64,000 bases of DNA from JBCFBK01 sp038562555 (GCA_038562555.1 JBCFBK010000018.1:34200-98199), one strand, 5' to 3'. Shown: positions 1 to 9,910, counted from the stretch's first letter. Made by a program: numbers and translations. The notes: a model not told the origin generated them from the letters alone.

Positions 1-310
1 TTATACCCTTCGCAGCGGACACGATTATCTCAGCAAGTCGATCACCCACCTGCTGCTGAACCGGTATATCTCGGGTATGCAAACCGGTGAGTCAGATCAA
101 CCCGCCGGTATCGGAAGCCTGAGTCTGCGTCAGGTTGAGATTTTAAAAATGTGGGGCGAAAGCTACACGAATCAGGAAATCGCCGAACGGCTCTTCATTA
201 GCGTGCGCACGGTTGAGTCGCACAAGAATCACATTATGCAAAAACTGAACCTGAAAAGTACGGTCGATATGATCAAGTTTGCCATCAAAAACAACATCAT
301 CGAAATCTGA
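1..310 (+). CDS. LuxR/NarL-type response regulator, C-terminal part (5' end outside window)
   Basis: The reading frame is open from base 2, so the first ATG inside the window (77) is probably internal and the gene starts upstream. The visible part ends with a LuxR-type helix-turn-helix: LSLRQVEILKMWGES, then NQEIAERLFISVRTVESHKNHI, typical of the DNA-binding domain of NarL/FixJ regulators. The stretch before it (SGHDYLSKSITHLLL) matches the linker after a receiver domain. The receiver domain itself is not in the window, so the signal sensed cannot be told. A 166-bp gap separates it from glutamate dehydrogenase, and nothing links the two functionally. Confidence 0.85.
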   Translation, partial: YTLRSGHDYLSKSITHLLLNRYISGMQTGESDQPAGIGSLSLRQVEILKMWGESYTNQEIAERLFISVRTVESHKNHIMQKLNLKSTVDMIKFAIKNNIIEI

Positions 311-476
311 TCCCGGCATTTATTTGCAAGATGCCCTTCGCCATTCCTTACGTGAAACACGTAAATCCGTTTCAATAAACCCACGCTTTAGACAGGTGTA
401 TTATTTTTGAACCGAAATAGTTTTTCGGAAGCTTAATACACCAGATTTTATAGATTTTTCTACAAAAAAAACATTT

Positions 477-1829
477 ATGGCTGACATTTTAAACTTAAAA
501 GTGAACGAGTTCATGGCAAAAGTAATTGCCAGGAACCCGGGAGAGGCTGAATTCCACCAGGCAGTGAAAGAAGTTGTGGAATCGTTGATGCCCTTTATTG
601 AAGAAAACCCGAAATATCAGTACGCAAAGGTGCTGGACCGCATGGTTGAACCTGAAAGGGTGATGATGTTCCGTGTGCCCTGGGTTGATGACAATGGTCA
701 AATTCAGATTAACCGCGGCTACCGCATCCAAATGAACAGTGCTATTGGCCCGTATAAAGGAGGTCTGCGTTTCCACCCCACGGTAAACCTTGGAATCCTG
801 AAATTTCTTGCTTTTGAGCAGGTATTCAAAAACAGTTTGACCACACTTCCGATGGGAGGTGGTAAAGGTGGTTCCGATTTCGATCCGAAAGGAAAATCAG
901 ACAATGAAGTCATGCGTTTTTGCCAGAGTTTCATGACCGAACTGCAACGTTTCATCGGCAGTGATACCGACGTTCCCGCAGGTGACATCGGCGTAGGTGG
1001 CCGTGAAATCGGCTTTTTGTATGGGCAGTACAAACGTATCCGCAATGAATTTACCGGCGTTCTGACCGGAAAGGCGCTGGAATGGGGTGGCAGTTTGATC
1101 CGTCCCGAAGCAACAGGTTATGGGGCCGTTTATTTTGCAGACCAGATGTTGAAAACACGGAATATGGATATCGCCGGCAAAACCGCTCTTGTTTCCGGTT
1201 CCGGAAATGTGGCCCAGTACGCAGTTGAGAAATTGCTCAGCATGGGAGCTAAAGTGGTGACCATGTCCGACTCATCGGGCTTCGTTTATGATGCTGAAGG
1301 CTTTAACGAAGAAAAGCTGGCGTATGTACTGGAACTGAAGAATATCAAGCGAGGCCGTATTAAGGAATACGCCGATAAATATAAAGCACAGTATTTCGAG
1401 GGTAAAACCCCGTGGGGCATTAAGTGTGACCTGGCTTTCCCATGCGCCACGCAAAATGAGGTTAACGAAGACGATGCCCGTGAACTGGTCAGGAATGGTT
1501 GTATCGTGGTGTCGGAAGGCGCCAATATGCCTTCTTCTCCCGAAGCCGTCGAAGTGTTTATCAATGCAAAAATTCTCTACGGACCTGGTAAGGCAGCCAA
1601 TGCCGGCGGGGTATCCACATCAGGTTTGGAAATGACCCAGAATTCCATGCGCCTGCCCTGGACCCGTGAAGAGGTCGATGCGCGGTTGCACCAGATCATG
1701 ATTAACATTCATGAAACTTGCGTGAAATACGGGACTGAGAAAGACGGTTATATCAACTACGTGAAAGGCGCCAATATCGGTGGTTTTATCAAAGTTGCCG
1801 ATGCCATGATCGCTCAGGGAGTGGTATAA
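477..1829 (+). CDS. gdhA: NADP-type glutamate dehydrogenase
   Basis: Catalyses reversible reductive amination of 2-oxoglutarate to glutamate, the main low-affinity ammonium assimilation route in the cytoplasm. The 450-aa length fits the hexameric small-subunit family. The N-terminal ELFV dehydrogenase domain carries the glycine-rich block with the catalytic lysine (PMGGGKGGSDFDPKG, about residues 123-137). A Rossmann motif (SGSGNVAQYA) follows near residue 240. The ATG at 477 is the first in frame and lies downstream of a possible -7 box TATTTTTG (402-409) with no clear -33 partner. The gene stands alone and is followed by a strong terminator. The NADP assignment rests on family resemblance, not on a cofactor-specific residue I could prove. 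Confidence 0.95.
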   Translation: MADILNLKVNEFMAKVIARNPGEAEFHQAVKEVVESLMPFIEENPKYQYAKVLDRMVEPERVMMFRVPWVDDNGQIQINRGYRIQMNSAIGPYKGGLRFHPTVNLGILKFLAFEQVFKNSLTTLPMGGGKGGSDFDPKGKSDNEVMRFCQSFMTELQRFIGSDTDVPAGDIGVGGREIGFLYGQYKRIRNEFTGVLTGKALEWGGSLIRPEATGYGAVYFADQMLKTRNMDIAGKTALVSGSGNVAQYAVEKLLSMGAKVVTMSDSSGFVYDAEGFNEEKLAYVLELKNIKRGRIKEYADKYKAQYFEGKTPWGIKCDLAFPCATQNEVNEDDARELVRNGCIVVSEGANMPSSPEAVEVFINAKILYGPGKAANAGGVSTSGLEMTQNSMRLPWTREEVDARLHQIMINIHETCVKYGTEKDGYINYVKGANIGGFIKVADAMIAQGVV

Positions 1830-1852
1830 GCCTAACGTTTTGTACATCGAAA

Positions 1853-1884
1853 GGGCTTTGTCGGAACACCGGCAAAGCCCTTTT
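1853..1884 (+). terminator. Rho-independent terminator of gdhA
   Basis: A 12-bp stem (1853-1864 with 1869-1880, one G-T wobble) closes on the loop AACA and is followed by TTTT. It lies 23 bp after the gdhA stop. Confidence 0.85.
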
Positions 1885-2099
1885 CCCGTTTAGGCTGACC
1901 CTGCTTCGTAAAACAGCGGTTCCTGCTCGGGGTACCTCAACTTATCATAGAAATGATTTTATCTTTACATAGATTCATTCAAAATTCCATATCTTTAGGG
2001 AAAGCTTAAATACATGATTTGACTGATCTGAATCAGCATAAAGCTTATGTATGGCCTTTTAGATGTTGGATGTGTTGAGAAACCGGAAATATATAAGCA

Positions 2100-4112
2100 A
2101 TGGAATTACCTGAGTTTGTAAAAAATGATTTGTGGCTTCAGCCTTTTGGTCCGGTTATTTCTTCCTGGCGGCAAGCCGCCGACTGGAAGGAAAGAGAACT
2201 GACAGGAGGGAAAAGTCTCGTTGATTTTGCAGGAGGACATCACTGGTTCGGACTGCACCGTACCTCAAATGGCTGGGTGATCCGTGACTGGGCGCCTCAT
2301 GCCGACGCGATCTTTTTACTGGGCGACTTCAATAAATGGTCGGAAAAAGAATCCTATCGTTTCAGTGCTATCGGCAACGGGGAATGGGAACTTAACCTGA
2401 CTCCTGATCAACTGAAACATGGCGACCTGTACGCCTTTTCCATGCATTGGCCGGGAGGAAGCGGAAAACGTATTCCGGCCTGGGCAAACCGGGTTGTACA
2501 GGATGAAAAGACACTCATCTTTAACGCTCAGGTCTGGCAGCCTGCAGAACCCTTTCACTGGGAGCATCCGGAGTTTAACCGGGGAAATCAGGCGCCCCTG
2601 ATTTATGAATCGCATGTCGGTATGGCCGGAGAAGAAGAACGGGTGCACACCTACGAGGAATTCCGGCAGCAGGTGCTTCCGCGTATTAAGCAGGCCGGGT
2701 ATAACACCCTTCAGCTTATGGCGGTTCAGGAGCATCCTTATTACGGGAGCTTCGGGTATCACGTGTCGAGCTTCTTCGCTGCATCATCGCGCTTTGGAAC
2801 ACCCGACGACCTGAAAACGCTGATCGATACCGCACACGGAATGGGAATAGCGGTGATCATGGATCTGGTGCATTCACATGCGGTGAAAAATGAAGTCGAA
2901 GGCCTGGGTAAATACGACGGCACGAGATACCAGTTCTTTCATGGTGACCAGCGGGGCGAACACCCGGCGTGGGATTCCTATTGCTTTAACTACAGTAAGA
3001 ACGAAGTTCTGCACTTCCTGCTGTCAAATATCCGGTACTGGATGGAGGAATACAAGTTCGATGGTTTTCGCTTTGACGGCATTACAAGCATGCTGTATTT
3101 CGACCATGGACTGGGGAAAACGTTTGCGAGCTACGCCGATTACTACAGTCAGAACACCGATCTGGAAGCAGTGTGCTACTTATTTTTGGCCAACAAGCTG
3201 ATCCATGCTGTTAATCCGAATGCAATTTCAATTGCGGAGGAAGTCAGCGGTATGCCCGGACTGGCAACCCCGTCAGAACTGGGCGGTATAGGTTTTAATT
3301 ACCGTATGGCGATGGGTGTGCCCGATTTCTGGATTAAGATCATTAAGGAAACAGCCGATGAAAACTGGGATGTCGGGCAGATCTTCTATGAACTGACTTC
3401 AAAACGACACGACGAACAGGTGGTAAGCTACGCAGAATCGCACGACCAGGCGCTGGTTGGCGATAAGACGATCGTTTTCCGCCTCATCGATAAGGAAATG
3501 TATTTCAGCATGCGGAAAGATCAGCCAAATCTGATCGTTGACCGCGGTATTGCCCTGCACAAGATGATCCGGTTGGCCACGGCCGGCTGTGCGGGAGGCG
3601 CTTATCTGAATTTTATGGGAAATGAATTCGGGCATCCGGAATGGATCGATTTTCCGCGTTCAGGCAATAACTGGTCGTTTAAGCATGCCCGGCGGCTATG
3701 GAGCCTTGCCGACAATCCTGAACTCAAATATCAATGGCTGTCTGAATTTGACAAGGTGATGATTGACTGGATCCGGAAAACGGATTTGCTCGATGTTCCG
3801 GCCATTTACCGGCGCTTTGACAACAAGCAGGATCAAATAATGGCTTTCCGGCGCGGGGCTTATCTGCTGGTGTTCAACTTTAATCCGGTGCAATCCTTTA
3901 CCGGCTATGGCATACCGCTTGAAGCTTCCAAGTACCGGGTCCTGTTCGATACCGACGAAAGCCGGTTCGGAGGGCAGGACCGGATTGACCGGAAAATGAT
4001 TTACTATACCCAGCCTGCTGCGGGACGGTCAGGTCAGCATTATTTAAACCTGTACCTTCCGGCACGTACGGGCATGGTTTTGAAGCAGGAACCAATTAAA
4101 CGGGTGAGATGA
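2100..4112 (+). CDS. glgB: 1,4-alpha-glucan branching enzyme (GH13)
   Basis: Introduces alpha-1,6 branches into glycogen. An N-terminal CBM48-like region (WVIRDWAPHADAIFLLGDFNKW, about residues 60-82) precedes a GH13 barrel. The catalytic residues are visible: nucleophile Asp in DGFRFDGITSM (near 325), acid Glu in IAEEVSG (near 378) and transition-state Asp in YAESHDQ (near 448). The 670-aa length is close to the eukaryote-type branching enzymes common in Bacteroidota. It is the first gene of the glycogen cluster, and its TGA stop overlaps the ATG of the GSCFA gene (ATGA at 4109). The 270-bp gap upstream holds the gdhA terminator and two TATCTTTA -7-like boxes (1960-1967 and 1990-1997) without a convincing -33. 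Confidence 0.93.
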   Translation: MELPEFVKNDLWLQPFGPVISSWRQAADWKERELTGGKSLVDFAGGHHWFGLHRTSNGWVIRDWAPHADAIFLLGDFNKWSEKESYRFSAIGNGEWELNLTPDQLKHGDLYAFSMHWPGGSGKRIPAWANRVVQDEKTLIFNAQVWQPAEPFHWEHPEFNRGNQAPLIYESHVGMAGEEERVHTYEEFRQQVLPRIKQAGYNTLQLMAVQEHPYYGSFGYHVSSFFAASSRFGTPDDLKTLIDTAHGMGIAVIMDLVHSHAVKNEVEGLGKYDGTRYQFFHGDQRGEHPAWDSYCFNYSKNEVLHFLLSNIRYWMEEYKFDGFRFDGITSMLYFDHGLGKTFASYADYYSQNTDLEAVCYLFLANKLIHAVNPNAISIAEEVSGMPGLATPSELGGIGFNYRMAMGVPDFWIKIIKETADENWDVGQIFYELTSKRHDEQVVSYAESHDQALVGDKTIVFRLIDKEMYFSMRKDQPNLIVDRGIALHKMIRLATAGCAGGAYLNFMGNEFGHPEWIDFPRSGNNWSFKHARRLWSLADNPELKYQWLSEFDKVMIDWIRKTDLLDVPAIYRRFDNKQDQIMAFRRGAYLLVFNFNPVQSFTGYGIPLEASKYRVLFDTDESRFGGQDRIDRKMIYYTQPAAGRSGQHYLNLYLPARTGMVLKQEPIKRVR

Positions 4113-5113
4113 TGAATAAATATTTTACCGAAGTAAACATCGAAGATAATGGCTGGCGCATCAGTTATCAGGACAAGCTGTTGTTGATGGGCTCCTGTTT
4201 TTCCGAGAATATCGGTGAAAAATTTCGGGAACTGAAGTTTCAGGCCGACGTCAATCCCTTTGGCGTAATTTATAACCCGGTGTCGGTTGCTAAAAGCCTG
4301 CGCAGGCTGGTGGCAAACAAACCCTATCAGGAGGAGGACCTTTTTGAAAATCAGGGGATTTGGGGGAGCTTTGACTATCACAGCCGGTTCTCCGCAACCA
4401 GTGCGGAAAAGGCACTGGAGGCGATGAACAGCCGGTTGGATCGGTCATTCACCGTCTTGAAAAATGCAGCATACCTGTTCATTTCGTTTGGAACCGCGTG
4501 GGCATACGAGTTAAAGGAAACAGGCGAGATTGTTTCCAACTGCCACAAATTTCCGGAGTCCCTTTTCAAGCGGTTCCGGCTCAGTCCCGGTGAGATTGTC
4601 GATGTATACCGTGACCTGCTTTCTTCGCTGTGGAATTTTAATCCGAAGCTGAAGGTAATTTTTACGGTGAGTCCGATCAGGCACTGGAAAGAAGGAGCAA
4701 ACGGTAACCAGCTCAGCAAATCGGTCCTGCTGCTGGCAACCGACCGTCTGGTGACGGGTTTTGGCTCTGATCGCTGCGCCTACTTCCCATCATACGAAAT
4801 TGTGATGGATGAACTGCGCGATTACCGGTTCTATGCGCCCGATCTGATCCATCTCAGCCCGGTGGCTGTTGATCATATCTGGGACCGGATAAGCCGTTCC
4901 ATGATTGACGGGGAGAGCCTGAAGCTGGCAAAGCGTATTAACAAGATTATAAAGGCGAGGATGCATCGTCCGTTCAGGCCCGATGCCGGCGCGTACAAGA
5001 TTTTTCTGTTGAACAGCCTAAATGAAATTATTGACCTAACAATTAGTTTTCCTTATCTTAACTTAGACCAGGAAAAACTTTATTTTGAACAGGAATTACA
5101 TGAATATCAGTAA
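4109..5113 (+). CDS. GSCFA-domain protein (SGNH-like esterase fold)
   Basis: The GSCFA block is explicit at residues 28-33 (GSCFSE), where Ser29 would be the nucleophile. A DLIHLS motif near residues 245-250 supplies the Asp-x-x-His pair expected of SGNH-type hydrolases. There is no signal peptide, so the protein should be cytoplasmic. The 334-aa length is usual for the family. The gene overlaps the branching-enzyme stop by 4 bp, so it is translationally coupled to glycogen synthesis. Family members are poorly characterised. I infer an acyl or acetyl esterase acting on a carbohydrate, perhaps glucan or a glucan-linked metabolite, but no substrate can be read from the sequence. Confidence 0.85.
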   Translation: MMNKYFTEVNIEDNGWRISYQDKLLLMGSCFSENIGEKFRELKFQADVNPFGVIYNPVSVAKSLRRLVANKPYQEEDLFENQGIWGSFDYHSRFSATSAEKALEAMNSRLDRSFTVLKNAAYLFISFGTAWAYELKETGEIVSNCHKFPESLFKRFRLSPGEIVDVYRDLLSSLWNFNPKLKVIFTVSPIRHWKEGANGNQLSKSVLLLATDRLVTGFGSDRCAYFPSYEIVMDELRDYRFYAPDLIHLSPVAVDHIWDRISRSMIDGESLKLAKRINKIIKARMHRPFRPDAGAYKIFLLNSLNEIIDLTISFPYLNLDQEKLYFEQELHEYQ

Positions 5114-5215
5114 TGGTTAGTAAGTGGTAGTAAATTGTTTCGTTATTTTGCGGACAGAATCCTTCGGTTGTTTCTGTTCGGTCAGTCTAATTTGAGGCAT
5201 TAAAGTCTGGAATTT

Positions 5216-7192
5216 ATGAGTTACCTAAAGTTTGATAAAAGCAGCCTGGTTAACCTCGAGTATTCACTTAACCGTGAGTTTCTTCGGGCTAACAAAACGG
5301 GCTCATACATCTGTACCACGATTTCCGGTTGCAATACCCGAAAATATCATGGTTTACTGGTATGTCCGGTTCCCCAGCTTGACGGGGACAAGCATGTACT
5401 GCTTTCGTCGCTCGACGAGACGATCATTCAGCATGATGCCGAGTTTAACCTGGGCATTCATAAATTTGAAGGAGAACACTACGAACCGAAAGGACATAAG
5501 TATATCCGTGATTTTGATGCCGAGATGGTGGCTAAAACGACTTTCCGGGTTGGCGGGGTGATCCTTGACAAAGAACACCTGCTGGTAGAGAACGACGAGC
5601 AGATCCTGATCCGGTATACCCTGCGTGATGCGCATTCTCCCACCATATTGCGTTTCAGGCCATTCCTTGCCTTCAGGAGCGTCCACCGGCTAAGCAAGGC
5701 AAATCTGTATGCCTACACCAAATTCAGTCCGACGGTTAACGGTATAAAAATGAGACTGTATGAAGGTTATCCGGAGTTGCATATGCAGTTTTCGAAAGAA
5801 GCCGAGTTTATCCCGGTTCCCCATTGGTTTAATAACATTGAATATCTCAAGGAAAGGGAAAGGGGCTATGAATTTATGGAAGATCTTTTTGTTCCCGGAT
5901 ATTTTGAGGTTCCTATTGAAAAAAACGAAAGCATCATTTTTTCTGCATCGACGGCGGGGGCCAAACCGGCCGGATTAAAATCGAAATTTACAAAAGAATA
6001 TAACAACCGGATTCCGCGCGATTCATTTATTAACAGTCTGACCAATTCGTCCAGACAATTTATTATGCGCACGGGCAACAAGACCGAGATTATCGCCGGT
6101 TATCCCTGGTATAACAGCATCACCCGGCAAACATTCATTGCGTTGCCCGGACTCACCTTATCGCTCGACGATCCGGATACATTCCAGGACGTCATCGATA
6201 CACAGTTAACCCGGCTGAAGGACGGATTATTCCCTAAAATAATCGGAGGGGGGCGCAGCGGATACGACTCAATAGATGCACCCCTTTGGTTTTTCTGGGC
6301 GATGCAGCAATTTGCAGTTGAATTAAAGAACAAGGAATATATCTGGAAAAAGTATCATTTCCAGATGAAACAGATCCTGAATGCTTACCGGTCGGGAACG
6401 CATTATCAGATTAAAATGAATGGCGACGGGTTGATCTCGGGAGGCGGGGAACACGTGGCGCTTACCTGGATGGACGCCTATATCGACGGAAAACCTGTTG
6501 TTATCAGGACAGGGATGCCTGTGGAGGTGAATGCGCTTTGGTTTAATGCCGTTTGTTTCGCCCTGGAATTGGCCAATGCCTCCGGCGATGAACATTTTGT
6601 GAACGAATGGAAGGATTGGCCGGAGAAAATAGCTCAATCTTTTATTAATGAGTTTTGGAGCGAAGAGCGGGGCTATCTGGCCGATTGGGTTCATTACGGC
6701 AAAAAGGATTTTACAGTGCGTCCCAATATGGTCATTGCAGCAGCATTGAAATACTCACCGCTCGACCGGGAAATGCAGAAATCAATTCTGAGTGTGGTTA
6801 AAAAGCAACTGCTTACCCCGCGCGGATTGCGATCACTGACACCTGAGAGCCCTTTTTATGAAGGAGTATGCGAGGGAAGCGTTTCGGCTCGTGAAAAGGC
6901 TGTGTACCAGGGAACCGCCTGGCCCTGGTTGATCCAGTTTTTTGTTGAGGGTTATCTTAAAATTCATAAAACCGGAGGTATGCCTTTTGTTAAAAAAATT
7001 ATCGAAGGTTTCGAAGACGACATGTCTGAGCATTGTATCGGGACAATCGCAGAGATGTACAACGGTAATCCTCCGCATAACGCAAAAGGTGCCATTTCGC
7101 AGGCATGGAGCAATGCAGCCTTAATCAGGGCGTATAAACTGATTAATAGTTTTGAGGATTGGAACGAGGAAATAATAAAAAGTACCGTATGA
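5216..7192 (+). CDS. Glycogen debranching enzyme, amylo-alpha-1,6-glucosidase (GH133)
   Basis: Removes alpha-1,6-linked glucose at glycogen branch points. The 658 residues comprise an N-terminal GDE_N-type beta domain (starting NKTGSYICTTISGCNTRKYHG) and a C-terminal (alpha/alpha)6 catalytic domain typical of archaeal-type debranching enzymes (TWMDAYIDGKPV, REKAVYQGTAWPW, GAISQAWSNAALIRAY). There is no signal peptide. The ATG at 5216 follows a 102-bp gap after the GSCFA gene. The stop overlaps the next start by 4 bp at the true GT4 start (7189). With the GT4 synthase and GH57 gene it forms a coupled triplet. Confidence 0.93.
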   Translation: MSYLKFDKSSLVNLEYSLNREFLRANKTGSYICTTISGCNTRKYHGLLVCPVPQLDGDKHVLLSSLDETIIQHDAEFNLGIHKFEGEHYEPKGHKYIRDFDAEMVAKTTFRVGGVILDKEHLLVENDEQILIRYTLRDAHSPTILRFRPFLAFRSVHRLSKANLYAYTKFSPTVNGIKMRLYEGYPELHMQFSKEAEFIPVPHWFNNIEYLKERERGYEFMEDLFVPGYFEVPIEKNESIIFSASTAGAKPAGLKSKFTKEYNNRIPRDSFINSLTNSSRQFIMRTGNKTEIIAGYPWYNSITRQTFIALPGLTLSLDDPDTFQDVIDTQLTRLKDGLFPKIIGGGRSGYDSIDAPLWFFWAMQQFAVELKNKEYIWKKYHFQMKQILNAYRSGTHYQIKMNGDGLISGGGEHVALTWMDAYIDGKPVVIRTGMPVEVNALWFNAVCFALELANASGDEHFVNEWKDWPEKIAQSFINEFWSEERGYLADWVHYGKKDFTVRPNMVIAAALKYSPLDREMQKSILSVVKKQLLTPRGLRSLTPESPFYEGVCEGSVSAREKAVYQGTAWPWLIQFFVEGYLKIHKTGGMPFVKKIIEGFEDDMSEHCIGTIAEMYNGNPPHNAKGAISQAWSNAALIRAYKLINSFEDWNEEIIKSTV

Positions 7193-8496
7193 AAGTATTA
7201 ATGTTTGGTTGGGAATTTCCTCCACATATTTCCGGGGGCCTGGGTACTGCTTGCTACGGTTTAACAAAAGGTCTTACTGAGTTCAATGATGTGGAGGTTA
7301 CTTTTGTTGTCCCGAAAGCGTATGGCGATGAAGATCAATCAAACATGCAGTTGATTGGAGCAAACACCGTTTCTGTTTCCCGAAAGGAGGTTTTCTTCAC
7401 AGATCTTCAGAAAAAAATAAATTATTACGAAGTGGAATCCGGACTTGTTCCTTATGTTGGACCGGAAGAATTCTGGAAACTTAGCAGTCAGGAATATTCG
7501 GAGAGCCTTCGGTTTGTTGAAACCGACGACCAGGGTAAACTGGAATTTTCAGGTCGTTATGATCATAACCTGATGGATGAGATTTATAAATATTCGCTGA
7601 TCGCGGAAGTGATTGCCCGCGACACGGAATTTGATCTGATCCATGCACACGACTGGTTGGCCTATCCGGCCGGGATCGCTGCCAAGAAAATTTCAGGAAA
7701 ACCACTGATCATCCACGTGCATGCCACTGATTTTGATCGTAGTGGCGGGAGCGTCAATCCACAGGTATACGCTATGGAAAAAGAGGGTATGGATGCAGCC
7801 GACCATATTATCGCGGTCAGTAATCTAACCCGGAATATTGTTATCGGTCGCTATGGCATTGACCCGGCAAAAGTCACCACCGTGTATAACGCTGTAGAAC
7901 CTGCAAGCACCGAAGAGAAGATGAGACTGAAAAAAGGGGTCGATGAAAAAATTGTCACCTTCCTTGGACGTATTACCATGCAAAAGGGTCCGGAATATTT
8001 TATTGAAGCCGCTCACCTGGTCCTTGAAAAAATGGGTAACGTCCGTTTTGTTATGGCGGGCAGCGGCGACATGATGAATGCCATGATTAAACGCATCGCG
8101 GCTCTTAAAATATCGGACCGCTTTCATTTTACCGGCTTTTTGCAGGGCGACGATGTTTTTGATATGTTCCGGATGAGCGACGTATTTGTAATGCCTTCGG
8201 TCTCTGAACCTTTTGGTATTGTGCCACTTGAAGCGATGCAATCCAATGTGCCGGTGATTATTTCCCACCAGTCGGGCGTGTCGGAAATCCTGAAATATGC
8301 CATTAAAGTCGACTATTGGGATACTCATGCTATGGCAGATGCTATCTACGGCCTGTTAAACTACCCTGCCGTATGGAATATGTTCATGAAATATGGAAAG
8401 GAAGAAGTTGAAAATCTTCGTTGGAAGAATTCAGCCAGGAACGTACGGGATATTTATTTAAAATTTCTAAACACTCCAAAAAAATTCCAGATATGA
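7189..8496 (+). CDS. GT4-type glycogen/alpha-glucan synthase
   Basis: Predicted to elongate alpha-1,4-glucan from a nucleotide-glucose donor. The start is placed at ATG 7189 rather than the upstream TTG, because the protein then opens directly with the first Rossmann strand (MKVLMFGWEFPPHISGGLG, donor-binding GGLG at 16-19) and the start forms an ATGA overlap with the debranching enzyme. The second half has the GT-B donor site with VSEPFGIVPLEAM (near residues 335-347), the E-x7-E element of retaining GT4 enzymes. The length is 435 aa. Neither a classical ADP-glucose synthase nor glgC lies in the window, so the donor (UDP- or ADP-glucose) is open. Confidence 0.88.
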   Translation: MKVLMFGWEFPPHISGGLGTACYGLTKGLTEFNDVEVTFVVPKAYGDEDQSNMQLIGANTVSVSRKEVFFTDLQKKINYYEVESGLVPYVGPEEFWKLSSQEYSESLRFVETDDQGKLEFSGRYDHNLMDEIYKYSLIAEVIARDTEFDLIHAHDWLAYPAGIAAKKISGKPLIIHVHATDFDRSGGSVNPQVYAMEKEGMDAADHIIAVSNLTRNIVIGRYGIDPAKVTTVYNAVEPASTEEKMRLKKGVDEKIVTFLGRITMQKGPEYFIEAAHLVLEKMGNVRFVMAGSGDMMNAMIKRIAALKISDRFHFTGFLQGDDVFDMFRMSDVFVMPSVSEPFGIVPLEAMQSNVPVIISHQSGVSEILKYAIKVDYWDTHAMADAIYGLLNYPAVWNMFMKYGKEEVENLRWKNSARNVRDIYLKFLNTPKKFQI

Positions 8497-9845
8497 GAGC
8501 TGTCTGTTTTAATTTCCAGGTGCATCAACCTTTCCGGTTCCGCAGGTACCGGTTTTTTGATATTGGCAACGATCATTATTACTACGACGATTTCACCAAC
8601 GAAACAGTTATGCGGAAAGCGGCCGATCAGAGTTACCTTCCCGTCAATACGCTGTTGCTTAAACTAATTAAAAAATTTCCGGATCGGTTTAAAGTCAGCT
8701 TTTCCATTTCCGGGATCGCGATGGAACAATTCAGACTGTATGCTCCCGAAGTTTTGGAATCATTTAAGGAACTGGCGGGAACAGGGCAGGTCGAGTTTCT
8801 TTCCGAAACTTACTCGCACTCAATGGCGGCACTCAAAAATAAGGAGCTGTTTGCACAACAAGTCCGGAAACATGATGATCTGATCATGAACTGGTTTGGG
8901 CAAAAACCACAGGTTTTTGCGAACACAGAGCTCATTTATTCTGATGAGATCGGTGCCATGGTTGCTTCGATGGGTTTTAAAGCCATGCTTGCCGAAGGAG
9001 CGAAACATGTGCTGGGCTGGAAGTCGCCCAACTATCTTTACTGCAATGCCATTAACCCGAGGCTGAAAGTGTTGATGCGGAATTTCCGGTTGAGCGACGA
9101 TATCGCCTTCCGCTTTTCAAACCAGTCCTGGAACGAATACCCGCTCACTGCCCGGAAATTTACCAAATGGCTCAATTCCAATCCGAATGATGAAATTATA
9201 AACCTGTTCATGAATTATGAAGCCTTGGGTAAACTTCAACCGGAATCGACCGGAATTTTCAGGTTCATAGAGGAACTACCCGGGGAGATTTTAAGAGACA
9301 AAGGACTAAAATTTGCCACTCCTTCCGAGATTGCAGAAGAGTATCAGCCAATTGCGGCTGTGAGCGTTCCGAATGCCACATCGTGGGCCGACGAGGAACG
9401 CGATCTGACAGCCTGGCTGGGAAATGAAATGCAGCAGGAGGCTTTTAATAAATTATATGAGATGCACGATCGTATGAAAAGGGTTGACGACGAAGCCCTG
9501 ATCAAAGACTGGGACGCCCTTCAGGTGAGCGATCATTTTTATTATATGTGCACCAAGTTTTTTTCGGACGGAGAAGTACATACCTATTTTAATCCTTACG
9601 AAAGCCCCTATGAGGCTTTTATCAACTATATGAATGTGCTGAGCGATTTTAAAATCCGATTGAACAGTGTGGCTCCAGAAAGTCATGTTGACCAGGAAAT
9701 AGCTGCACTGACCAGGTTACTGGAGGAAAAAGACGAGCGTCTGAAAAAATACGCAATTGAGATCAAGAGCCTGCAGATGAGGAAGAAGAAAAAAATACAC
9801 CTTCCGGGAAAGGTTGAGGCCCTTAAGCAGGAACGGCGGGGTTAA
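8493..9845 (+). CDS. GH57 alpha-amylase-like protein lacking the catalytic Asp
   Basis: A GH57 barrel begins at ATG 8493 (ATGA overlap with the GT4 gene) with FNFQVHQPFRFRRY, the family's first conserved region. The catalytic nucleophile Glu is present in ANTELIYSDE (Glu146). The general acid/base Asp expected in the FMDYE motif is Asn241 here (FMNYEALGK), and the GEHQ element after it is also changed. GH57 amylase-like proteins that lack one or both catalytic residues are known, many from Bacteroidota, so a binding or scaffold role in glycogen metabolism is plausible. The C-terminal 60 residues are charged and probably coiled coil (LTRLLEEKDERLKKYAIEI). The length is 451 aa; no signal peptide. 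Confidence 0.88.
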   Translation: MRAVCFNFQVHQPFRFRRYRFFDIGNDHYYYDDFTNETVMRKAADQSYLPVNTLLLKLIKKFPDRFKVSFSISGIAMEQFRLYAPEVLESFKELAGTGQVEFLSETYSHSMAALKNKELFAQQVRKHDDLIMNWFGQKPQVFANTELIYSDEIGAMVASMGFKAMLAEGAKHVLGWKSPNYLYCNAINPRLKVLMRNFRLSDDIAFRFSNQSWNEYPLTARKFTKWLNSNPNDEIINLFMNYEALGKLQPESTGIFRFIEELPGEILRDKGLKFATPSEIAEEYQPIAAVSVPNATSWADEERDLTAWLGNEMQQEAFNKLYEMHDRMKRVDDEALIKDWDALQVSDHFYYMCTKFFSDGEVHTYFNPYESPYEAFINYMNVLSDFKIRLNSVAPESHVDQEIAALTRLLEEKDERLKKYAIEIKSLQMRKKKKIHLPGKVEALKQERRG

Positions 9846-9910
9846 ACAATGCTTTCCTCCGGCTGTTTTGCAGGGAGGACCTTAATTAATTTTAATTTTT
9901 TGAAACGCTT

